From the NCBI GenBank assembly GCA_018676675.1, contig JABHEG010000066.1, positions 47,338-111,337 on the forward strand: a DNA stretch of 64,000 bases, read 5' to 3'. This document shows, one piece after another, positions 35,123 through 43,269 of this stretch; the stretch's first letter is position 1, and each line of letters begins with the position of its first letter. The position numbers were made by a program, and so were the translations under genes. Source of the DNA: Lentisphaerota bacterium. GTDB taxonomy: Bacteria; Verrucomicrobiota; Lentisphaeria; Oligosphaerales; JABHEG01. Under the pieces are notes generated by a model, which had not been told where the DNA came from, did no database searches, and was given only the letters and a program-made list of their open reading frames with translations.

Positions 35123-36358
35123 ATGAAGATCACTGATGTTCAGACTCATCTGCTGACCGGGCCGTGCACGCTCGATCCCTACCTGTCGCAGCTGCGCAAG
35201 GTGCGAAGCGCGGCGTTCATCGAGGTCCATACCGATAGCGGAATACTCGGGCTGGGCGAGACCTACGCGGGGTACTTCTGCCCGGAAGCGGTCCCGGCGA
35301 TTGTGGAGTTCTTCAAGCCTATCCTTGTCGGCCAGAACGTCGACGACATTCCCGAGTTGTGGGGGCGCATGTACCATTGCGGGAATTTCTGGTGCCGGGT
35401 AGGCGTCGGCGTGAGCGTGCTCAACGGCATTGAGGCGGCGCTGTGGGACCTGAAGGGCAAGCTGGAGAAGAAGCCGGTGGTTGAACTGCTGGGTGGCTGC
35501 CAACACGACCATCTCCCCGCCTATGCCACCGGCGGCCCGGCTAACTACCCGCATGACGAACTCGCCCGCAAAATCGAGTTCTACCTGTCACTCGGCTTTA
35601 CCGGTGTGAAGGTCAGCGCGGGCGGGTACACGCCGGAGCGCGGAGTCGAGATTCCGTTCGAACCGGCCCCCGCCGCGGATTTCGAAGCCGACAAGCTGGA
35701 TTTTGTCCGCCGCCGGTTTGGCGCCGGCCTTCGCGTGATGCTTGACGGTCACATGGGCAACAGCCCGGGCGTTACCTGGAACGTGGAAACGGCCATCGCG
35801 GTGGCCAAGGCCCTTGAACCGTTCGACCTGTTCTTCCTTGAGGAACCACTGCACTACACCGACCCGGCGGGGTATGCCGACCTTTGTGCGGCGACCTCCA
35901 CGCCGATTGCCGGCGGCGAGTGCCTCACAGCGGCCTATGAATGGCGCGTGTTTGTCGAGCGCGACGCCTTTGACATTGGCCAACCGGACGCCTCGTTCAC
36001 CGGAGGGCTGGGCGAGTTTATGCTCGTCAGCCGGATGCTTGCTGAGCGTGGCCGCAAAGTGGCCACTCATTCCTGGGGAGCTGGCGGGTCGTTCATGCAG
36101 AACCTGCACGCCGGCTTTGCCGCCGCGAACACTGTGATTTTAGAGGTCGCACCAGCCTACGGCCCCCTGCACAGCGAGGTAATCGGCGACAGCTTCGTGC
36201 TGCGCGATGGCGTCGTGTTGCCGCCGACCAAACCGGGATTGGGCATTGAGTTGACCGACGACACGAAACGACGCTTCCCGTTCGTGCCCGGCAGCGGTGA
36301 GTTCAACAGCGTTCCCGGCAAGATCCTCCCGGAGGAACTGGAGAAACGACATGCGTAA
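35123..36358 (+). CDS. Enolase-superfamily sugar-acid dehydratase (MR/MLE family)
   Basis: A 411-aa cytoplasmic enzyme of the mandelate racemase/muconate lactonizing group. Metal ligands are Asp208 (MLDGHMGN), Glu240 (FFLEEPLHY) and Glu266 (AGGECLTA). A catalytic His is at 316 (ATHSWGAGG) and Lys163 (GVKVSAG). The usual second base of the KxK motif is Ser165, so one-sided acid/base chemistry by His and Lys163 is likely, as in several acid-sugar dehydratases. These enzymes remove water from aldonic or uronic acids to give 2-keto-3-deoxy acids. It overlaps the next gene by 8 bases (ATGCGTAA), so the two are translationally coupled. It probably handles monomers released by the secreted enzymes upstream. 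Confidence 0.88.
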   Translation: MKITDVQTHLLTGPCTLDPYLSQLRKVRSAAFIEVHTDSGILGLGETYAGYFCPEAVPAIVEFFKPILVGQNVDDIPELWGRMYHCGNFWCRVGVGVSVLNGIEAALWDLKGKLEKKPVVELLGGCQHDHLPAYATGGPANYPHDELARKIEFYLSLGFTGVKVSAGGYTPERGVEIPFEPAPAADFEADKLDFVRRRFGAGLRVMLDGHMGNSPGVTWNVETAIAVAKALEPFDLFFLEEPLHYTDPAGYADLCAATSTPIAGGECLTAAYEWRVFVERDAFDIGQPDASFTGGLGEFMLVSRMLAERGRKVATHSWGAGGSFMQNLHAGFAAANTVILEVAPAYGPLHSEVIGDSFVLRDGVVLPPTKPGLGIELTDDTKRRFPFVPGSGEFNSVPGKILPEELEKRHA

Positions 36359-37361
36359 GATCCTGGTTGATCTACGGGTGGATGACGACGGCTTGCGCCG
36401 CCTGCGGGACCTGCCTGAAACAGAGGTCGTGCTGCTGGACGAGCCGGAGGAGGAGAAGGAGCGCCCACTTCCTGGCGAGCTCCTGGCGGATGTCGATGTG
36501 CTCGCTTGCTCATTGCCGCCATCAAACATCGAGGATCTGCGTGTGCTTCGCCTCGTGCAGATCGCGTCTGCGGGGTACGCACAACTGGTGGGCATCGGCC
36601 TGCCACAGCGCGGCGTGCGCGCCTGCAACGCATTGGGTGTGTTTGACGTGCCGATCGCCGAATGGAACATCGCCATGATGGACAACCTGCTGCGCGACCT
36701 GCGCGGCATGATCCGCAACCAGGCCCTGGGCGTCTGGGACCGCGACACCCGTTTCCAGCGCGAACTCCGTGGGTTGACCGTCGGCTTCTGGGGCTACGGT
36801 GGGATCGGTCGAGAGACCGCGCGGCTGGCGAAAGCGCTGGGAATGCAAGTCCATGTCCTGACCCGCTCTGGCGTGAAGGAACGGACCGATATCTACCGCG
36901 TCCCCGGCACGGGAGATCCCCATGGGGAGTTGCCGGACCAGGTATTTGGGATGGAGCAGAAGATGGAGTTCCTCAACGGGCTGGATTTTCTGCTGCTGGC
37001 CATGCCCCTCACCAAGTCCACCACGGGTATCGTGGGCGAAGCAGAACTGCGCGCGTTACGACCCACGGCATACGTTTTGAACCCTGCCCGCGGTCCCCTG
37101 ATCCAAGAGCAGGCGTTGCTGACTGCCCTGGGGAACGGCTCGCTTGCCGGGGCCGCGCTGGACACCCACTATCACTACCCAATGCCGCCTGAGCATCCGC
37201 TGTGGAAGATGCCGAACGTGATCATGACACCGCATATCTCCGGTTCGAGCGGCAGTCCGTTTTTCCTGAAACGCATCTGGGACATTCTCGTGCAAAACGT
37301 CGAACGGCTGCACGAGGGGCGCCCCTTGCTGAACGAATTGCGCGAGGAGGAATTGCAGTGA
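36351..37361 (+). CDS. D-2-hydroxyacid dehydrogenase (NAD-dependent)
   Basis: A 336-aa enzyme. The Rossmann motif is GYGGIG (148-153) after FW. The catalytic trio of the D-isomer-specific family is present: Arg247 (NPARGPLI), Glu281 (PPEHPLW) and His295 (TPHISGSS). It reduces 2-keto acids or oxidises D-2-hydroxy acids with NAD(H). The start is taken at the ATG overlapping the dehydratase stop; an in-frame start further upstream would overlap the dehydratase more. The neighbour dehydratase makes a 2-keto acid, which could be its substrate or that of a downstream aldolase. The residues after the GxGxxG strand (HVLTRS) do not end in Asp, so the cofactor preference is open. Confidence 0.9.
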   Translation: MRKILVDLRVDDDGLRRLRDLPETEVVLLDEPEEEKERPLPGELLADVDVLACSLPPSNIEDLRVLRLVQIASAGYAQLVGIGLPQRGVRACNALGVFDVPIAEWNIAMMDNLLRDLRGMIRNQALGVWDRDTRFQRELRGLTVGFWGYGGIGRETARLAKALGMQVHVLTRSGVKERTDIYRVPGTGDPHGELPDQVFGMEQKMEFLNGLDFLLLAMPLTKSTTGIVGEAELRALRPTAYVLNPARGPLIQEQALLTALGNGSLAGAALDTHYHYPMPPEHPLWKMPNVIMTPHISGSSGSPFFLKRIWDILVQNVERLHEGRPLLNELREEELQ

Positions 37362-37477
37362 ATGCCGAAAGACACCTTCCGCGACCCCGAGACTGGCCGA
37401 GCATGCGAAATCCACGTAACTCTTGACGCTTCCCGAGAAAGCACCCAGATTGATGGACCCCCGCCACAGACCTCTAC

Positions 37478-38533
37478 ATGAAGGGACATATGGTGCAGAC
37501 CGAGACCGACGTAATTGACCTCCGGACCGACGTGAAGACACTCCCGACGCGGGAGATGCTTAAGGCCATGTGCACGGCCGAACTGGGTGACTCCAAGGTC
37601 GGGGAAGATCCCACGGTGAACCGGCTTGAGGCAATGGCTGCGGAGCGTATGGGGACCGAGGCAGCCGTCTTGATGATCAGCGGTACGATGGCGAATCAGG
37701 CGGCGATGATGGCTCACGCCGACCGGGGCGGACGCTACATGATCGGTCACGACGCCCACATCTACTTCTATGAAGGCGGACACAGCGCGCTCTCGGGGCT
37801 GTTGCCGGTGATGGTTCCTAGCCATCAGGGACTCATTGAGCCTGACGATTTGAGAGCAACGATTCGCCGCGGCCCCAAAGCGCAGTTTCTCTGCCTGGAA
37901 AACACCCATAACCGAGGCGGAGGACGCGCGATTCCGCTTGACCGCCACACGGCGCTGTGCCAGATCGCGAGAGAGAACAACATGTCCATTCACGTGGACG
38001 GGGCACGCATCTTCAACACCGAGATCGCCACAGGCACACCGGCATCCGAGTATGTCAAACACGTCGACTCGGTTATGTTCTGCCTCTCGAAGAGCCTCTG
38101 CTGCCCGCTTGGGTCCATCCTGTGCGGTAGCAAGGAGTTCATTGCCAAAGCCACGGGCGCCATGCGACGCCTTGGCGGAGGCATGCGACAGGCGGGCGTC
38201 ATCGCAGGCCCTGGAATCTACGCGCTGGAGCACATGGTAAGCCGCCTCAAAGAGGACCACGCCAATGCGAAACGCCTCGCTCGCGGGTTGGCAGGAATCC
38301 CCGGGCTGATTGTGAAACAGGATATTGTGGAAACGAACATGATCGGTGCTTGGCTCGAATCCCCCGACCATTCTGCGGTCGATTGGATGGACGCCTGCAA
38401 GACGCAGGACGTGCTTGTTGGCGCATACGGCCCCGAACGACTCCGCTTTGTGACACATCGCCACCACAATGCCGAAATGGTCGATGAAGCGACAGAGCGC
38501 ATCAGAAAAGCCGCAGACACGTTGACGCGATAG
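37478..38533 (+). CDS. Threonine aldolase-type PLP enzyme (beta-eliminating lyase family)
   Basis: A 351-aa fold-type I PLP enzyme. FCLSKSLCCPLGS places the Schiff-base lysine at 205; HVDGARIFNTE holds the Asp that binds the pyridine nitrogen, and DLRTDVKTLPT is the family N-terminal signature. Low-specificity L-threonine aldolases cleave threonine/allo-threonine to glycine and acetaldehyde and also split other beta-hydroxy amino acids. In this setting it could serve retro-aldol cleavage of an amino acid from a glycoconjugate, or be ordinary amino acid metabolism. ATG 37490 is an in-frame alternative; AAGGGA lies between the two. It is 116 bases from the dehydrogenase gene. Confidence 0.9.
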   Translation: MKGHMVQTETDVIDLRTDVKTLPTREMLKAMCTAELGDSKVGEDPTVNRLEAMAAERMGTEAAVLMISGTMANQAAMMAHADRGGRYMIGHDAHIYFYEGGHSALSGLLPVMVPSHQGLIEPDDLRATIRRGPKAQFLCLENTHNRGGGRAIPLDRHTALCQIARENNMSIHVDGARIFNTEIATGTPASEYVKHVDSVMFCLSKSLCCPLGSILCGSKEFIAKATGAMRRLGGGMRQAGVIAGPGIYALEHMVSRLKEDHANAKRLARGLAGIPGLIVKQDIVETNMIGAWLESPDHSAVDWMDACKTQDVLVGAYGPERLRFVTHRHHNAEMVDEATERIRKAADTLTR

Positions 38534-38608
38534 CCCCCCGAACCTCATCCAGAGCAGATTACCACGCACAGGTATCTCGGAGGGGGAATTCAGGGCGACC
38601 AACACAAG

Positions 38609-38626
38609 CGTCTCTCCTCAGAGACG
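38609..38626 (+). promoter_or_regulatory. Leader hairpin before the lyase-propeller gene
   Basis: CGTCTCT (38609-38615), loop CCTC, AGAGACG (38620-38626): a perfect 7-bp stem 16 bases before the ATG at 38643. It could influence ribosome access or mark the end of an upstream transcript; there is no T-run. Confidence 0.35.
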
Positions 38627-38642
38627 TCAATGGAAATATCGA

Positions 38643-41600
38643 ATGAATCGACACCTTGCCCTGTTGTCCGTCGTGCTGATCATGACGGGTGCTGCCGACG
38701 CCGCCCAGAAGATTGATCTTGACACCTGGCAGCTCCGCTATAATCCGGTCGTGACGCTCGACTCGTTACCGACCAACACGTGGTGTGAACAGGACGTGCA
38801 ACGACACCACATCATCACGATGTCACTGCACGCCGCGCCGGGCGCCGGCACCATCGCGAGCGTACACTTCTGCGCGCACAACCAGTCGGACACGATCAAT
38901 CGTGACACACTCCACAGTTTCGAACTGCAGATCGACTATGGCGCGTCAACCTTGCGCCTCTATCGCAACCCCGGACATGAACTGACCGCCGAAGACACAC
39001 GCTTCAACTTGCGCCGTGGCGAAACGTACCGCATCGCCATCGTCAAGCATGGTCGGCGCATGCGCGTTTTCGTCGATGGCGTACCTGCGTGCGAATGGTG
39101 GGCATGGGGCGAAAGCGGCAACGAAAAACTGGACTATGCCGGCGGACAGGTCGGTGTGTTCACCGAGAACGTCGATCTGACGATCAGCGATTTCCTCATC
39201 GGCCAAACGTTGTCGCTGCAGACCCGCAAGATCACCGAGCTCAAAGATCCCCGCCACGACACCGACCTGTCACGCGCGAGCATTGCCGTCGGTGAGGCCC
39301 CGGCGCATCGCGAAGCTGCCGCCATGATCGCGGATGCTCTCGCGAAACGCACGGGCACACGCCCGGACATCGTCAGTGCCGCCGCCGTCACACTGCCCAA
39401 CGATCAGCCATTGATCGTGATCGGCAACATGGCGGACAACGCCGTCGTGCGTACGCTGTACATGCAGTGGTACACGCACGTCGATCGCGCATTCCCGGGC
39501 GAGGACGGTTATCTCATCCAGACCGTTGCCGATCCGTGGGGCGCAGGCGCGAACATCGTGCTCGTCGGTGCAAGCACTGCCGCCGGCACACAGCGCGGTG
39601 CCAAAGCGCTCGTCGCACAACTGGCCGACGGTGCAGTGATCGGCTGGACCTTTGATGCACAGCCGGCCGCAGAGTTCGCCCGCCTGGTCAAGTACGGGAC
39701 GGACGAGTGGGATTTCTATGAAAAAGAGGTACGCCAGCGACTGGTTCTTCCCTATGGCTGGCCGCAGGCTTACGCCCTGATCGGCCCACCCGACACCAAC
39801 CCGCAGACGCCCGGTCTGATTTTCCTGATGACCGGCAGCGACGCGCACATGAAGCAGTATCACGATGTGTTGCTGACGTTCGTCGACGACAACCCGATCG
39901 TCGGGCATCTCTATCAACCGTCACACATGATTCTCTGGGATCTGCTAGAGGAACACCCGATCTTCACGGACGACGAGCGGCTGACAATCACCAACTGGTT
40001 CCTGGCCAACGTGCGCAGCCGCGAAGCGATCGGCGCATCACACATCCAGCGCTGGACATGGGGCATGCCTCACCAGAACCACGGCACCCGCCCCGCGCTG
40101 GGTACGTTCTTCATGGCCCGCTACTTCGACCGGCATTACGACCTGCCGGAGATGCGGATGTACTCACGACGCATTGCGCAGTATTTCGACATGCAGGCCG
40201 ACTGGTCAAAGCCGATGGAAGACTCGTCAATGCACCAATGGCTCGCGACGCTGACGGCCAAAGGCATTTACGCGATGACGTCAGGCAACATGCGCTTCTT
40301 TGAGTCTGGCGCGGCGCGGCTTGTAGCCGAACGCGCGCTACGCACCATGAACAACGGCGGTGTGTTCCCGCTGATCGGCGATACCGGTTACGGCGAAGGC
40401 GCATGCACGTTGTTGACGCAGGCCGCGCTCTACTACAACGACGGCCGCTACCTCTGGCCGATGTTCGTGCGCGCCGATTGGCCCAAGATCGCTACCGACG
40501 AACTGGCCCGCAGTTTCGTCGGCGACGTAGAGATGCGACCGCCTGACGACATCGTCGGCGTGTCCGTTTGTCCCTATGACCGCGGCTTTTGGAACGGCTG
40601 GCGCAACCTGCCAAAAAGCGCCGTGTTTCATCCCCCCAACGTCAGCTACGAGCAGGCGTTTGACAAGATCGCGCTGCGCACGGGGCTCGGCGAGCGCGAC
40701 CAGTTCATGCTCATCGAAGGCATGGTCGGCGCGAGCCATGACTATGAAGACACCAATGCCATCCACGAGTTCTCCGTCGGTGACCGCACGTACATCACCA
40801 CCTGTGACGGCCTCTTCAGTCCAACCATGGCGCAGCACAACGGCATCAACGTGATCCGCGACGGCCTCGCGTCGCCGCTGCCCTACTTCGCCCAGCGCCT
40901 TCACACCAACACCGTCGGTTCCGCGTTGGTCAGCCAGACGCGGCTCAACGATTTCTCCCACAGCGACTGGACGCGCACCGTGGTGTTGATGCCCGACAGG
41001 TACTTCGTGTTGCTCGACCAGGTCGAAGCACGCAAGGCAGGCGAGTTCGCCATGACCGGTCACTGGCGCACGCTCGGACGCACGCAACTATACGACGACG
41101 GTGAGCTGACCGTCCGTCAATGGCCGGAGTCGGAGCAGACCAATCGCGACAACACAACCAGCTTCCATCTTCAAGTCCTCGCCGGCCGATCAACGTGGGA
41201 GCGCCTTGGTCGGCAATACGCCATCAATGCACGGCACTACCGGTACGCGGGCACCCAGTTGAGCAATCTCGAGTTCGGCGACACGCAGCAACTGGACGCC
41301 GGCCAAAGCGCATGGCTGTACAGCCTCGGTCACGAAACAGGCCGTAACCCGGCGCGGCGCTACAACGTCGAGGCCGTGGCAGGCGGGGTGGTCGCAGTCG
41401 AAGGTGACGACGGGCGCGAACTGATCGGCGCGCCACGCGATGCGGTGACCATTGGCAGCGTCACCATCGATGCCGACGTGTTCCTCCTGACCACCGAATC
41501 CATTACCGTAGTCGGCGGGCGGCGCATTGTGGTGGGCAATGACGTATTGCTCGATGCAGACGAGCCAGTCGACCGCACACTTGCCCTGACCGACGTTTCC

Positions 41601-42854
41601 GTTGCCGATGCGCTCAGCGCCCTGGCCATAAGGCCTGATCGAGATAGCGCGGGACAAGCTGCTACGCCGTTGCCCGCGCAATGGCGATTCGATGCGGGCG
41701 GCAAAATCAACCAGCTGCGGACGTTCCTGGGCAATCCCGGTGCCGGCGTGATGCTTGACGATCGCCGACCGTTGCCCGATTCGCTGGGCATCGTGGCCGT
41801 GGCGACCGAAGCGGGCCATGTCATCTTCCTGAATCGCAAAGGCAACGAAGTGCATCGCGTCGAAGCCGATGCACCCGTCAATGATGTGGTCGTGGATGAC
41901 ATCGACGGCGACGGGACAACGGAACTCCTGCTCGCTCGGCACGACAGCACACTGCAATGCGTCAATGAAGACGGCACAACGCGGTTCCTTTTCCAGCCCG
42001 CCAAGGAACGGGCGACCAACAGCATGCTGCAACTGGCGACCAACAGCGCGACGCAGGTCTTCACGGCGAACACCGGTGATATCGACGGCAAACTCACACT
42101 GGTATCGACCGGCGATCAACGCCTGCACGCGGTCGAGCCGAACGGGAACCGGCGCTGGATGTTCTGGTCATATGCCGGGCTGTTTACCACGCAGGGGCTC
42201 TACGACCTCGATGGCGATGGCGACAAGGAAGTCATCGGTGGCAACGGCCGCGTCAGCAGCGCCGACCCGCTGTTCTTCCTCGACGATGATAAGCCACGCA
42301 ATGACGGGTTTCGCGGATTCACCCGCCGCATCCTCAATGACGGCTGGGGCGCGACGCTATCCAGCATGGCCATCGCTGACTTCGATGGTGATGGCACAGA
42401 TGAAATCGCCATCGGCACGGGCAAAGGCAACCTACACCTGATCGATCCACACCAAACCGACGGGCCAATCAGGAACAAGCCTGAGTATCGCTGGACACGA
42501 CAACTAGGCGATGACGTTCGCGCAATGCTCGCGATTGAAGCTGCCGGCCGGCCGTTGATCGTTGCCGCGAGTCTAAGCGGTTTTGTCGTGACCTTCGACG
42601 CCAACGGCGACAAACAGTGGTCAACATCACTTGACGCGCCGGTGTATTTCCTCGATGCGTTTCGGGTCGATGGGTCGGTGCGTCTGATCGCCGCACTCAA
42701 GGACGGCGGTGTGGTCGTGCTGAACCAAGCCGGCGAGATAGTGCAGCGCGGCCATATCGGTGCGATACCGACAACAATGGCCATCGCCGATCAGCTTGTT
42801 GCTGTCGCCACCGGTGACGGCGTCGTGCATGCGTTCGCGGTCAGCGGCAATTGA
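38643..42854 (+). CDS. Secreted polysaccharide-lyase-like toroid fused to FG-GAP/PQQ-type propeller
   Basis: A 1403-aa protein with a signal peptide (1-20, ADA-AQ). Residues about 25-195 resemble a LamG/DUF1080-like sandwich. About 330-640 is an alpha/alpha toroid (SHIQRWTWGMPHQNHG, GGVFPLIGDTGYGEG), and about 690-950 a beta-sandwich as in heparinase/hyaluronate-lyase-type enzymes. The last 390 residues are a beta-propeller with Ca-binding DxDxDG loops: DDIDGDGTTELL (about 1079), YDLDGDGDKEVIGG (about 1187), ADFDGDGTDEIAIG (about 1246). Candidate catalytic residues include His in PHQNHG and Tyr in GDTGYGEG. Lyase plus propeller in one chain is uncommon, and the substrate is not predictable. 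Only GGAAA is seen as a ribosome site. Confidence 0.72.
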   Translation: MNRHLALLSVVLIMTGAADAAQKIDLDTWQLRYNPVVTLDSLPTNTWCEQDVQRHHIITMSLHAAPGAGTIASVHFCAHNQSDTINRDTLHSFELQIDYGASTLRLYRNPGHELTAEDTRFNLRRGETYRIAIVKHGRRMRVFVDGVPACEWWAWGESGNEKLDYAGGQVGVFTENVDLTISDFLIGQTLSLQTRKITELKDPRHDTDLSRASIAVGEAPAHREAAAMIADALAKRTGTRPDIVSAAAVTLPNDQPLIVIGNMADNAVVRTLYMQWYTHVDRAFPGEDGYLIQTVADPWGAGANIVLVGASTAAGTQRGAKALVAQLADGAVIGWTFDAQPAAEFARLVKYGTDEWDFYEKEVRQRLVLPYGWPQAYALIGPPDTNPQTPGLIFLMTGSDAHMKQYHDVLLTFVDDNPIVGHLYQPSHMILWDLLEEHPIFTDDERLTITNWFLANVRSREAIGASHIQRWTWGMPHQNHGTRPALGTFFMARYFDRHYDLPEMRMYSRRIAQYFDMQADWSKPMEDSSMHQWLATLTAKGIYAMTSGNMRFFESGAARLVAERALRTMNNGGVFPLIGDTGYGEGACTLLTQAALYYNDGRYLWPMFVRADWPKIATDELARSFVGDVEMRPPDDIVGVSVCPYDRGFWNGWRNLPKSAVFHPPNVSYEQAFDKIALRTGLGERDQFMLIEGMVGASHDYEDTNAIHEFSVGDRTYITTCDGLFSPTMAQHNGINVIRDGLASPLPYFAQRLHTNTVGSALVSQTRLNDFSHSDWTRTVVLMPDRYFVLLDQVEARKAGEFAMTGHWRTLGRTQLYDDGELTVRQWPESEQTNRDNTTSFHLQVLAGRSTWERLGRQYAINARHYRYAGTQLSNLEFGDTQQLDAGQSAWLYSLGHETGRNPARRYNVEAVAGGVVAVEGDDGRELIGAPRDAVTIGSVTIDADVFLLTTESITVVGGRRIVVGNDVLLDADEPVDRTLALTDVSVADALSALAIRPDRDSAGQAATPLPAQWRFDAGGKINQLRTFLGNPGAGVMLDDRRPLPDSLGIVAVATEAGHVIFLNRKGNEVHRVEADAPVNDVVVDDIDGDGTTELLLARHDSTLQCVNEDGTTRFLFQPAKERATNSMLQLATNSATQVFTANTGDIDGKLTLVSTGDQRLHAVEPNGNRRWMFWSYAGLFTTQGLYDLDGDGDKEVIGGNGRVSSADPLFFLDDDKPRNDGFRGFTRRILNDGWGATLSSMAIADFDGDGTDEIAIGTGKGNLHLIDPHQTDGPIRNKPEYRWTRQLGDDVRAMLAIEAAGRPLIVAASLSGFVVTFDANGDKQWSTSLDAPVYFLDAFRVDGSVRLIAALKDGGVVVLNQAGEIVQRGHIGAIPTTMAIADQLVAVATGDGVVHAFAVSGN

Positions 42855-42953
42855 GAAAGCGCTCACGGGACCAAGCACGGGATCGACTTGAGAAGATGTC
42901 CGATGACGACATCACGTTCAGCGACATGCCCGGTGTCTGATGCCGATGCCCAA

Positions 42954-43098
42954 CTACTGATCCGGCCATGAATAGTGTTGCACATCGGGGTGTCAGGTTT
43001 CAGTGTTCAGGTGTCAGAATTCTGAGCCTGAAACCAGACACCTGACACCTGAAGCCTGATTTGGCCCAACGCACCATTGAATGTCGCCGGATCAGTAG
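42954..43098. repeat. Nested inverted-repeat element with TCAGG/CCTGA iterations
   Basis: Outer arms are perfect over 13 bases: CTACTGATCCGGC (42954-42966) and its reverse complement at 43086-43098. Inside, 42990-43017 repeats the words TGTCAGGTTTCAG and TTCAGGTGTCAG, and 43023-43058 carries the complementary words CTGAAACC and CTGACACCTGA, so the centre can also fold back. The sequence beyond the right outer arm partly mirrors that beyond the left. It looks like an inverted duplication that carries, or was invaded by, a short iterated repeat. Confidence 0.6.
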
Positions 43099-43245
43099 GA
43101 ACGGCAGTGGCCCGCACATCCGGATCGTAGGAGAGGATATACACCTCAAGCGGATTCAGCCCGAAAGGGATCGCTTCAGTCGCTTGCGTTGTTCCCCAGC
43201 TACCGTTCAGCAAGAGCAGTGACACCGTGTCCGGAAAAAGCTCCG
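43007..43245 (-). pseudogene. Protein-coding fragment without start, unknown family
   Basis: On the minus strand the frame after a stop at about 43246 reads ELFPDTVSLLLLNGSWGTTQ, then IPFGLNPLEVYILSYDPD and PTDPATFNGALG. This protein-like text then runs into the TCAGG repeat and stops. There is no ATG and no ribosome site. It begins about 20 bases past the stop of the large LamG gene. I read it as a C-terminal remnant of a lost gene cut off by the repeat element; the family is not recognised. Confidence 0.3.
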
Positions 43246-43269
43246 TTCAGCCCCGACTCTCCCGGAATG

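Larger units (their letters stand above)
42855..43269. other. Convergent intergenic region with repeats and a gene fragment
   Basis: 415 bases between the convergent lyase-propeller gene and the large LamG gene. Its contents are the nested inverted repeats (42954-43098) and a minus-strand protein-like fragment (43007-43245), listed separately. The part 42855-42953 shows nothing recognisable. No T-tailed terminator was found. Confidence 0.5.
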
